DNA of 64,000 nucleotides, taken from NCBI GenBank assembly GCA_021495925.1, contig JAKEKT010000074.1, positions 1-64,000 on the forward strand, read 5' to 3'. The stretch's first letter is position 1; the number at the start of each line of letters is the position of its first letter. Source of the stretch: Diplodia intermedia. Lineage: Eukaryota > Ascomycota > Dothideomycetes > Botryosphaeriales > Botryosphaeriaceae. Shown piece by piece: positions 1-9,815 of this stretch. The translations under genes and the position numbers were made by a program. Below the pieces are notes generated by a model. The model did not search any database, was not told where the DNA came from, and saw only the letters and a list, made by a program, of their open reading frames with translations.

Positions 1-115
1 ACCCTAACCCTAACCCTAACCCTAACCCTAACCCTAACCCTAACCCTAACCCTAACCCTAACCCTAACCCTAACCCTAACCCTAACCCTAACCCTAACCC
101 TAACCCTAACCCTAA
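1..115. repeat. Telomeric repeat tract (CCCTAA)n
   Basis: About 19 perfect tandem copies of CCCTAA, the C-rich telomere strand read inward from the chromosome end. It stops abruptly at an A-run near 115. This is the TTAGGG-type telomere usual in filamentous ascomycetes. The real telomere may be longer, because the window begins inside the array. Confidence 0.98.
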
Positions 116-429
116 AAAAAAAAAATTATAATTTAAAAAAAATATTATATAACTTAAATCGTATCTACTATAATTTTATAATAATTATAATAAGTAGACT
201 TAAAGTAAACTATAGATAAGATATAGCGTAGTATAAAAGTATAATAATAGTTTTATACTTATACTATATTATATCTAACGCTTTTTCGATTACTCGATTT
301 ATTTAATAAAAGAAAAACTAGCGAACTATATAAATATAGTAACTAAAAGACTACTTCGAATCCTATAACTAGTATTTTATAGTCTATAATTAGTAAAGTA
401 CGCTATATATTATACGGTCTTAACTAGAA

Positions 430-1115
430 CGAGACGTAATCTTTATATAAACGTTAAAGATATACTAGTTCTAGTTTTTAATAATATTAAATATTATATA
501 GCGCTATCTTAATAAGAGTATTAATAGCTCTAAAGATAAAGCTACTAAGCTTAGCGTTAATCTTTATATAGATATTAAAGATATACTAGTTCTAGTTCTT
601 AATAACGTCGAACGTTATATAGCGCTATCTTTATAAAAGTATTAATAGCTCTAAAGATAAAGCCGCTAAGCTTAGCGTTAATCTTTATATAGATATTAAA
701 GATATACTAGTTCTAGTTTTTAATAACGTTAAACGTTATATAGCGCTATTTTTATAAGAGTATTAATAGCTCTAGAGATAAAGCCGTTAAGCTTAGCGTT
801 AATCTTTATATAGATATTAAAGATATACTAGTTCTAGTTTTTAATAACGTCGAACGTTATATAGCGCTATCTTTATAAGAGTATTAATAGTTCTAGAGGT
901 AAAGCCGCTAAGCTTAGCATTAATCTTTATATAGACGTTAAAGATATACTAGTTCTAGTTCTTAATAACGTCGAACGTTATATAGCGTTATCTTAATAAG
1001 AGTATTAATAGCTCTAGAGATAAAGCCGCTAAGCTTAGCGTTAATCTTTATATAGACGTTAAAAATATACTAGTTCTAGTTCTTAATAACGTTAAACGTT
1101 ATATAGCGTTATCGG
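430..1115. repeat. ~121-bp tandem repeat array, 5-6 copies
   Basis: A unit of about 121 bp starts near 431, 553, 674, 795, 916 and 1037. Each copy holds the same order of landmarks: a GTTAATCTTTATATAG start, an ACTAGTTCTAGTT segment, an inverted AACGT...ACGTT element and a TATAGCG block. Copies differ by scattered C/T and G/A changes, as expected if RIP hit each independently. The last copy breaks off near 1115. Confidence 0.85.
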
Positions 1116-1229
1116 TCTAAGGCCTTCTAAGAGAAAAGTTAATTATACGGTTTATAAATAATAGAGCTTAGATAGTTAGTTAGTAGAGTCGACGTATCTA
1201 CTAAGACTAATTATACGATTAGTAGTATA

Positions 1230-1750
1230 CCGCGTATTTACGTAGGGGCTAGCGTTACGCTTTTCGCGTAAGAGCCTACGTTACGCTTTTCGCGTAGAGA
1301 CTAGCATTATGCTTTTCGCGTAAGGGCTAGCGTTATACTTTTCTAGATAGACTTTTAATACGCCGCGTATTACGTAAAGAACTAGCGTTATGCTTTTTAT
1401 ATAAAGAACTAGCGTTACGCTTTTCTAGATAGGCTTTTAATATATCGCGTATCGCGTAAAGGGCTAGCGTTACGCTTTTCGCGTAAGAACTAGTATTATG
1501 CTTTTCTAGATAGACTTTTAATACGCCGCGTATCGCGTAAAGAACTAGCGTTACGCTTTTTTAGATAGACTTTTAATACGCCGCGTATCGCGTAAAGGGC
1601 TAGCGTTACGCTTTTCGCGTAAAGAACTAGCGTTACGCTTTTTTAGATAGGCTTTTAATATGCCGCGTATCGCGTAAAGAATTAGCGTTACGCTTTTCGC
1701 GTAGAGGCTAGCGTTACGCTTTTCGCGTAAAGAACTAGCGTTACGCTTTT
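1230..1750. repeat. Short composite tandem array A (16-bp core)
   Basis: The core CTAGCGTTACGCTTTT recurs many times. It is followed either by a short CGCGTAA-type link or by a longer link (CTAGATAGACTTTTAAT plus CGCCGCGTATCGCG) giving a period near 53 bp. The mixture of short and long units suggests unequal exchange or replication slippage before RIP. Array B is built from the same units. Confidence 0.85.
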
Positions 1751-1980
1751 TATATAAAGAACTAGCTTATATATCTTTACGCTTACTTCTACTACTTAAG
1801 CGTTACGCTTATATTAACTATAATTAATATTCTAGTAGAGTATCTATTTATAAAGAATCGCGAAAATTTAATATTCGAAAATTTTAGTATTTTAAAATTT
1901 TAATGTTCTAAAATTTTCGCTAAGTTTTACGGTTTCGACTTCTACGGCCCTCTAAGTCTAAATAATCTAAACTTATAATT
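1751..1980. repeat. 230-bp segment, copy 1 of 2
   Basis: This non-tandem segment follows array A and recurs almost base for base at 3286-3515 after array B, offset by 1535 bp. The differences seen are mostly C/T or G/A. It marks a larger duplication that includes the upstream array. Confidence 0.85.
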
Positions 1981-2334
1981 AGTAAGGCCTAAAGAAGAGG
2001 CTTCTAGTAGACTTTAAAGTAGAATTTTCGAGCGTAGAAAAGAGCTATCGAAATATAACTTTAAGAACGAATTTCTTAGTACTATATAATTCTCTATATA
2101 AAGTTTAGGGCGAATTTAAGTGGTTTTTAAGGATAGAAAAGACTACGAAGCCCTAGCTAGTCTAGTACTATTTAAAACACCTCTTTTTCTACGTACTACG
2201 TAATAGCGCGTACGTCTATAAAGCTAAGAATTAAGATTTTAGCTAAGAAAATTAAGGGCTTTCGAATAATATTAGTCTTAGCGTAATTCTTAAGGGTCGA
2301 ATTTAAAGATATATAAGAATACGTTCGTTTTATT

Positions 2335-3285
2335 ACGAAGGGCCCGCGTTATACTTTTTACGTAGAGGCTAGCGTTACGCTTTTCGCGTAAGAACTAGCG
2401 TTACGCTTTTCTAGATAGACTTTTAGTACGCTATATATTATATAAAGAGCTAGTATTACGCTTTTCTAAATAGACTTTTAGTATACCGCGTATTACGTAA
2501 AGAACTAGCGTTACGCTTTTCTAGATAGACTTTTAATACGCCGCGTATCGCGTAAAGAACTAGCGTTACGCTTTTCTAGATAGACTTTTAATACGCCGCG
2601 TATCGCGTAAAGGGCTAGCGTTACGCTTTTTTAAATAGACTTTTAGTACGCCGCGTATCGCGTAAAGAACTAGCGTTACGCTTTTCGCGTAAAGGGCTAG
2701 CGTTACGCTTTTCTAGATAGACTTTTAATACGTTATATATCGCGTAAAGGGCTAGCGTTACGCTTTTCTAGATAGACTTTTAATACGCTACGTATTATAT
2801 AAAGAGCTAGCGTTACGCTTTTCTAGATAGACTTTTAATACGCCGCGTATCGCGTAAAGGACTAGCGTTATACTTTTCTAGATAGGCTTTTAATATATCG
2901 CGTATCGCGTAAAGAGCTAGCGTTACGCTTTTTATATAAAGAGCTAGCGTTACGCTTTTCTAGATAGACTTTTAATACGTCGCGTATTATATAAAGGGCT
3001 AGCGTTACGCTTTTCGCGTAAAGAACTAGCGTTACGCTTTTCTAAATAGACTTTTAATATACTACGTATTACGTAAAGAGCTAGCGTTACGCTTTTCTAA
3101 ATAGACTTTTAGTATACCGCGTATCGCGTAAAGGGCTAGCGTTACGCTTTTCGCGTAAGGGCTAGCGTTACGCTTTTCTAGATAGACTTTTAGTACGCCG
3201 TATATCGCGTAAAGAACTAGCGTTACGCTTTTTACGTAGAAGCTAGCGTTACGCTTTTTACGTAAAGAACTAGCGTTATACTTTT
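2335..3285. repeat. Short composite tandem array B (16-bp core)
   Basis: This is a second, longer array made of the same short and ~53-bp units as array A. It is separated from array A by about 350 bp of unrelated AT-rich sequence. It ends in the second copy of the 230-bp segment. Confidence 0.85.
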
Positions 3286-3515
3286 TATATAAAGAGCTAA
3301 CTCGTATATCTTCGTACTTACTTTTACTACTTAAGCGTTACGCTTATATTAACTATAGTTAATATTCTAGTAGAGTATCTATTTATAAAGAATTATAAAA
3401 ATTTAATATTCGAAAATTTTAGTGTTTTAAAATTTTAATATTCTAAAATTTTTACTAAGTTCTATAGTTTCGGCCTCTACGGCCCTCTAAGTCTAAATAA
3501 TCTAAACTTATAATT
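3286..3515. repeat. 230-bp segment, copy 2 of 2
   Basis: Second copy of the segment at 1751-1980, again directly after a 16-bp-core array. The two copies end together at TAAACTTATAATT and diverge after it. Confidence 0.85.
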
Positions 3516-5880
3516 ATAAAGAATACTCTTAATTAGCTATAAATCTAGCTAAAGAATATTAGTAAGACGTATCTATAAATTATTAAACTAGCTTATAGTA
3601 GAAATCTCTATCTTAATAGTAGTCTTAATAAATTAGATATAGAAATTCTTAAATATTTTATTAGAAAATATCTTAAGCTTAAAGTAGCTCTTTAATATCT
3701 TCTTCTTTAAAAAGAGATTTATAAAGATCTAAATTAAATAGTTTAAAATAAATTTAATAGTAAGATAAGCTAAAAGACTATTTAACTTTATATAAAATAA
3801 TATATACTAATTAGCTTCTTCGTTAATATATTTAAAGATATACGTAATCTTATTTTATTTAAAGTAATAGTAGCGAACTTTAATATAAAGCTTATTAAAA
3901 ATATTAGTCTTTTAAACTTAAAAGTTCTATTTCTTATTATTATTAAAGTACGAAGAGTTTAGAAACTTAGCTTTACTTTTAATAAATTAGAAAAAATTAT
4001 ATAAAAATAATAATCTATTTTTTTAAAGTATTTAAATAATATTAGTTTATAGTTAAATAATTTTCTTCTTCTATTATTAGATTTTTTTTAATAGCTATTA
4101 AGTCTCTTTCTTTAGCTATTATATTTTAATCTAAATAATAAGCTTCTTAACGTTTTTATTTTATATTTATTTTCTATATTTTTAAAGCTTAATAGTATAT
4201 TTCTAGTTAATCTAACTATAGTAATAAATAGTATAGTAGATAGCTATAATTAGAAGATTTAGAGTATTAATAAAAATAGTTTAATTAGCGTTAAGCTATT
4301 AGTTTCTAGAGTTAAGAAGAAGATATAGATAATAAAGATTATTTATAATAAAAGTAAAAAGTTAATTCTAGTTTATTTAACTAAAGTTAATATTATTTTT
4401 AATAAGAAGTTACTAGATTTTTATAGAGAGCTTAAAATTAAGAGAAGATTAATTTAAGAAGAATTTTTTAATATTTTAGTCTTCTTCTTTCTACTTCTTT
4501 TTAAAATAGTAGAAAACTAAGTTATAATAAGATCTAGTTATAATAAACTTATTAAGCTAGAATAAAAGTAAAGATTTATTTTTTTTTAATAATATTAGAG
4601 TAAAAACTTTAATTTATTTTTTTTAGATAACGCTTTAAATTTTACTATAAGTAAAAGTAAAGAGAGTTAGTAAAAAAATACTTTCTTCTTAATATAAAGT
4701 AGAATAAACTTCTACTTATAATTAAAAGAAAGACTTAAATTAGAGAAGCTTAGAAAAGTATTATAATCTATAAAGAATAAAGTTTAATTTAAATATAAAT
4801 TAATAAAGTTTCTAAGCTAAAGAAGAAGAAGAAGAGAAAGAAAAGATTAATAAACTTATATAGTTATAACTAGCTAATTAAGAAATAAAGAAAAAATAGT
4901 TAACTTAGCTTTTAGCGCTTAGTTTTTATTTAAAAGACTTATAGTCTATTCTTAGTTTTATATTAGTATAGAGGTATAATATAATATTAATCTTAGCGTA
5001 ATTCTTAAGAGTTAAATTTAAAGATATAAATAATATTTTATAAAAATATAAAGATAGTTTTAAAAGCTTAATACTATATTAATATATAGTAAAGAATAAC
5101 TTATTTACTTTTATAATTAGACTTAGCGCTAAATTAAAAAATATAAAATTTATAAAGCTAACTAAAATTTATTTTATTAAATAGCTCTAGACTATATTAG
5201 AAGTAGTAAGTAATAAAGTAGTCTAGCTTCTTAATATTTTATTAATAGTACTAGTATAACGTTTTATTTATTTAAAAGTTTAATACTATATTCTTATAGT
5301 CTAGACTTTATTAAATAAAGTAGATACTATAAAAGATATAATATATATTAAAATTAATTTAAGAGTTAGATACTATAATAAAATATTAAGGGCTAGCTAA
5401 TACTAGTATAAAGCGACGAATTTATAAAAATAAATATATAAAAGACTATATAATTATTTAGTATATATATAGTATTAGAATCTACTAAAGATATAGAAAT
5501 ATATAAAGAGCGAAGATAAATAATAAAGTAAATCTATATTTATTTATTATAAATCTAATATATAAGATTATTATCTATTATAAAGATTATAATTAGAGTA
5601 TTAATCTTTTATTTTATATTTTACTTTTCTATTAGTATTTATAATAGAGCTCGCTAATCTTAGACTACTAAGTTAAGATATACTATAGTTTAAAGTAATA
5701 ATATAGAGTTTAAATTCGACTTTATAGATTTTAAGATAGTAATAGTAGTCTTTAAAACTACGAAAAGTAAGATAAATAAATAAAGAGTAATATTTATTAG
5801 AAAATAGCTAGTAAAGCTAATATAAATAGAGACTTAATTTACGTACTAACTTAGAGATTAAAAAAAACTACGAACATCGT

Positions 5881-6101
5881 TTTATACTAATAGCGCTTTA
5901 CCGGCGCCATCTTATTTAGGCATAGCGGCTGTGCCCATCTCGAACGTCGTAGAATTAGTCGTAGTTGCTTCTTTCTCTTTCCATGGCGCAGACGAGACAG
6001 CCGTAGCCATTAAACGACCGATGATAATGCCGACTTTATCGCCTCTTGGCGCCGACGTTTCACGCATCGAATTGCTTTACCGTCCGGCGATGGCCAGTTA
6101 A
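5881..6101. other. Boundary between RIP-altered and normal DNA
   Basis: Composition changes within about 200 bp from CA/TG-free AT-rich sequence to ordinary mixed sequence. No frame here continues the WC-2-like gene that ends at 6102. A GATA zinc finger could not be read on the minus strand. Confidence 0.6.
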
Positions 6102-6911
6102 TTAGCTTTTAGGACAGGGAGTACTGGGCCTGAATTGTTGCTTGTGCACAAAGGGGATCCCGATATCGCTAGTGGCAGTCATGCCGTCGCCGTCGACGTC
6201 GGCGCCGCGGATGTCATCGTCGTTTAAGCTACCGCTATTCGTCGAAGGAACGCGGAACCGTCGTTTCGTTGGAGGCTCATCGTGTTTATTATTATTATAA
6301 TCGTCGTCATCGTCGCCGTCGGCTGCGTCGTCGCCTTCTTCAGCGCGGAGAGTGGCGAGCTGGCGGCGCAGGGCTTGCTCCTCCATGGTCAACTCCAAGA
6401 AAGCGTCCATCTGCGCAGAGCTGGGGAGAAAGGCGGGGCGGGCGGTGAGAGTGAAGATGCCGTTGCCAGTGCCGGTGCTGTTGCTGCTACTCGGCTGCTC
6501 GGGGTGGAAGTGGCCGCAGAGCTCGAAGGCGGCATGGCTGGGGTCGGCGTAGGCAGTGCGGAGGCGGGCGTGGAAGCGGAAGACGGAGCCGGGCCGGGCC
6601 GCGGCTTGCCAGAGCTCGTCGAAGAAGACGCTGGAGTCGTGGGGATGCACGAGGAGGAGCATCTGCAGGCCGATGAGGCTCTCTGGCGCATGTCCGGTTA
6701 GCTGGAAGACGCTGGGCGAGATGTGTACGATGGTCGTGTTTCGCGTGAGCGCACAGTGCAGGTGGCGAAGAGCGCCGGATATGATGCGGTCGAAGCCTCG
6801 TCCAGGCGATTGGTGCGTCATGGGAGCCTGCACGCGGCAGGACGGGGGTGCGGGAGTGGAGGACGGGGAAGTGGACAGGGGGGGTTGCATGCAAGCAATT
6901 GGGGATTGCAA
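6102..6911 (-). CDS. White-collar-2-like PAS protein lacking a GATA finger
   Basis: 269 aa, single exon. After a Pro/Ser-rich start (1-35) comes PGRGFDRII and a PAS fold at about 40-160, with ALTRNTTIVHISPS, LTGHAPESLIG and HPHDSSVFFDEL. A short helical stretch (LELTMEEQALRRQLATLRAE) follows, then an acidic tail and a basic KRRFR patch. This order matches WC-2, the non-flavin PAS partner of WC-1 in the fungal blue-light and clock complex. WC-2 proteins normally end in a GATA-type zinc finger, which is absent: the frame stops 220 bp from RIP-altered DNA. It may be a truncated paralogue able to dimerise but not bind DNA, or a pseudogene. The start at 6911 is the only good ATG upstream of the PAS domain. 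Confidence 0.72.
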   Translation of the reverse strand: MQSPIACMQPPLSTSPSSTPAPPSCRVQAPMTHQSPGRGFDRIISGALRHLHCALTRNTTIVHISPSVFQLTGHAPESLIGLQMLLLVHPHDSSVFFDELWQAAARPGSVFRFHARLRTAYADPSHAAFELCGHFHPEQPSSSNSTGTGNGIFTLTARPAFLPSSAQMDAFLELTMEEQALRRQLATLRAEEGDDAADGDDDDDYNNNKHDEPPTKRRFRVPSTNSGSLNDDDIRGADVDGDGMTATSDIGIPFVHKQQFRPSTPCPKS

Positions 6912-7568
6912 ACTTATTTACACCACGACGCCACGTCCTTCGACCCGCTAAGACTGGATTTTTGTGGCTGCGTGCGGTGCCACAGTGCAGGTCCGGTCTG
7001 GACCGTGCAGGTGACAAAAGTCGGAATTGGCCCCGACAACGCGCCACCGCAGACAAACTGCAACCACTTCTTTACATGGCCTATATCAGAGGCAAGCTAA
7101 CTGCTAGAAGCTACAGGCTGGGAGGTGGTGCACTTAAGCCTCTTACAACGTCCTTTTAAGCCAAGACGACCTCTCCTCAGACTTCCAGGACGTGTCTTCC
7201 CTTTGCAACTGGAACGGATTGCTTGCGCACGGTCATGCTCAGCCACATTTTCGGCATTACAGCGGCCGAAATCTTGCATCATAGGCTAGGATGGAGGCAA
7301 GAGACAGAGAAAGAAGACGATTGTGTCAATTCCGAGTCCTAAGAAAGCTAGTGGCTGCTTGAGGGGCCTTGCTGGGAGATGGATATGTCATTGCAACTAC
7401 TGAGCACCGCTAATAGCTTTGGCTACTGCATGGCCGAGAATGACTGATGCAGCATACGGTTTTTGACTGAACCACGCGTTGGGAGTTCTCAATCGCAAGT
7501 GAGGAGAATATTGGATGACACTGTTTCTGGCTGCAGGGACCATGCAGCGAAAGCTACCCTGAGGAACA
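6912..7568. other. Intergenic, no gene seen
   Basis: Lies between the start of the minus-strand PAS gene and the 3' end of the SDR gene. Only short, unconvincing frames occur. The part next to 6911 presumably holds the PAS gene promoter. Confidence 0.6.
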
Positions 7569-8694
7569 CTACTTGAAGATCTTCGGCCACGGCCCCTCGA
7601 GATTCTCCTCCATGTCCAGGTCGTAGTAGCCCCGTGGCGCCCGCTCGACCAAATCCCTGGCGACGACAGCCAACGCCCGCCCGTTGATTGTGCGATCGCT
7701 TAAGATGCGAAGAAGGCACTGCGCCGCGTCATCCTCGTTCGCCAGTGGAATACGATTCGCGTCGAGAATCTCGAGAAGCGGGGGAGGGAGGAGTGCGGTC
7801 TTGATGAACCTGAATTAAGCAGGGATTTTGCAGTCAGCATGGAGGCTGCAAAAGAGGCATACTCGAGGTATGGGGAACGTACGAAGGACAAATCGTATTC
7901 ACCCTTGTGCCATGCGCGCTGACGCTTTCCCTAAGGGTCCGCATCAGCCCGCGCACCGCCCATTTGCTGGTAGCATATTGGCAAAAATTTGAACTGTCCA
8001 TGTACGAAGCGATCGATCCCTGGAAGACTAAGCTTGTCTCTAGAGGCGGTTCGCTGCCTTTGTCAGCAGTAATGGCATATTGCCGGCGGAAGCAGTGGAG
8101 CGCCAGCTTGGTCGTGTAGAGCACGCCCTTGAAGTTGACATCGATAGTCTTGAGCGACGGCTTGGAGGGTTCGTCTTGCGTGTCGTGTTCGGTGGCGAAG
8201 ACTTCGTCAGAGGGATTGATGCCGGCATTTGCCACGACAACATGGATGAGCTTCGTCGGGGAGAATGAGCGTGCTGCGTTGAAGAGAGCGACCTGGTCGT
8301 CCCATTCCGTGACATCGCACTTGGCGAACTCCACCTGGCTATATTGCCGTTATCTACTGGTATCCTTGTCAGCTTGGAATACTCACTTTGGGAATTCTCC
8401 AACGAGCCGGTCGGCTTTTTGAGAGTCAATGTCGCCAATGACGACGTAAGCGCTACAGGTGATAACGCTTCAGATTAGCACGCCGTGCCATGTGCTCTCT
8501 TTGTGTCGTTACCATACCCTGCATTTGCAAGAGCCCTAACATAGGCTTCTCCGATTCCTTGTGCTCCTGCCTACGTGGTCAGCGAAGTAGGTGGGTGGTC
8601 AGGCTGTGTATTTACCGCCAGTGACTATCGCAGTCTTCCCGCGAATTGCACTGGAGTCGAAGTCCGTGCTGCAATCTACTAGTGGCGAGGCCAT
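7569..8694 (-). CDS. Short-chain dehydrogenase/reductase (SDR)
   Basis: Five exons: 8616-8694, 8518-8566, 8387-8452, 7883-8338 and 7569-7809, all with GT-AG introns in matching phase, giving 296 aa. Exons 1-2 join to form the cofactor loop TGGAQGIG (TGxxxGxG), near residue 25. IGDID follows the second beta strand, where an acidic residue usually selects NAD over NADP. NAGIN and the catalytic YATSK (YxxxK) lie in exon 4, with a Ser in the preceding FQGSIASY strand. This is a classical SDR with a Rossmann fold, probably cytosolic. The C-terminal FIKTALLPP segment resembles fungal 15-hydroxyprostaglandin-dehydrogenase-like SDRs. The substrate cannot be told from sequence. Confidence 0.88.
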
Positions 8695-9815
8695 GGTGTT
8701 AGTGGAAAATGGATTTCGGATTTTGCGTATGGTGTATAGAGTGGTTAGACTGTTCTTTATGTGTTCGCAGCGTGGGGTCTCGGACTTCCCCGCACAACAT
8801 ACCGTGCTGCATGATTGCTCTGCACCACTATTTAGCGCGTGTCCGTGGCAGCTGTTGTGCGTCCCCAATTGCTGGAGAAACCTGCAAGGCTATAGTGAAA
8901 CTGCTTACTGGAGCGCTGTGTTGAACCAACTCCGCAATGTGGACCGCTCTTGCATTGTCAGATTACGTCAGTTATCTCCATTTGATAACCAGATTGGTTG
9001 CCACATCGTTGCACGCCAGAAGCCAGCCAAATCCGCCTTGCATTTGCAGCTGCTTTCAAAAAGGGCGCAGAAGCGGTCTAACTTGATCGAAGCAAAGAGG
9101 CGTCAGCTTGTGTTGCTCCTGCGCCCCCAGCTTACAGATTATTTCCGCAACCTTCCAGACTTCCGTGCTAAAGCTTACGAGCAACCATGTGCTGCATTAC
9201 GAAATGCATCATTTAATAACAATCGTCTGCGCGATTTCAAATCCCTCGTGGGAGGCTGATAAGCCTTGAACCAGCCTTGAAGCAGCCTTGCTGACCGATG
9301 CTGAGGCGCAGGCAGAAACCTGAAAATGCACGAGGCTGACATGCATGGAGCTGAAAGCGGAGCGGGGATGATCTCCGTGTGGATGCTATTTAAGAATCGA
9401 CCGGACAACTCTAATATTTTAGTGTCATACGACATTTCGACCTGGACCCAAATCGTGCACCTTACAGACCATACCTCTGCGACACACGTAAGGGGTATCG
9501 AACGCGGACGCATGCGTGGCAACCAACATCCCAAATATTGCAACATTCAGAGAAACCGCGGTTGCTTAAGCCAAGCTCTCGCTGGACCCAAGTTGTCGTT
9601 AGTATCCGGGATCTTTAACTTACTTGGTTCATACTGGTCTTTAATCACCCTCGTCGATCATTCGTTCTGGGAATACTTATAAGGAATCACACAGTACGAC
9701 TTACGGTATGCTAGTTCTACTCCCTAAGAATCATATCGTCTTCCCTTCTTAAAACATATTTCCATCTTTACTTTTAAGTCTTATCCTAATTCGAGCAACA
9801 TAGGTCGAATCGAAC
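8695..9815. other. Intergenic, divergent promoter region
   Basis: About 1.1 kb between divergently transcribed SDR and HET genes. Frames here are short and lack recognisable motifs. A pyrimidine-rich stretch near 9720-9780 precedes the HET gene start. Confidence 0.55.

Larger units (their letters stand above)
116..5880. other. AT-rich, gene-free subtelomeric block with RIP signature
   Basis: No open frame of useful length occurs here on either strand. CA and TG dinucleotides are almost absent for kilobases while TA is everywhere, yet CG persists (GCG and CGC are frequent). C-to-T change at CpA on both strands is the known outcome of repeat-induced point mutation in Pezizomycotina. The region must have consisted of duplicated DNA, as its internal repeats show. 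Subtelomeric helicases or transposons are common sources of such DNA, but no relic protein could be read through the mutations. Heterochromatin is expected by inference. Confidence 0.88.

Noticed and set aside
1230..3285. Regular repeats that could suggest a CRISPR-like array
   Set aside because: The units abut without unique spacers, lie in RIP-altered eukaryotic subtelomeric DNA, and no cas-like gene is present.
116..5880. Possible relic of a telomere-linked helicase or transposon
   Set aside because: Such elements are expected here, but no motif could be read through the mutations on either strand, so none is claimed.
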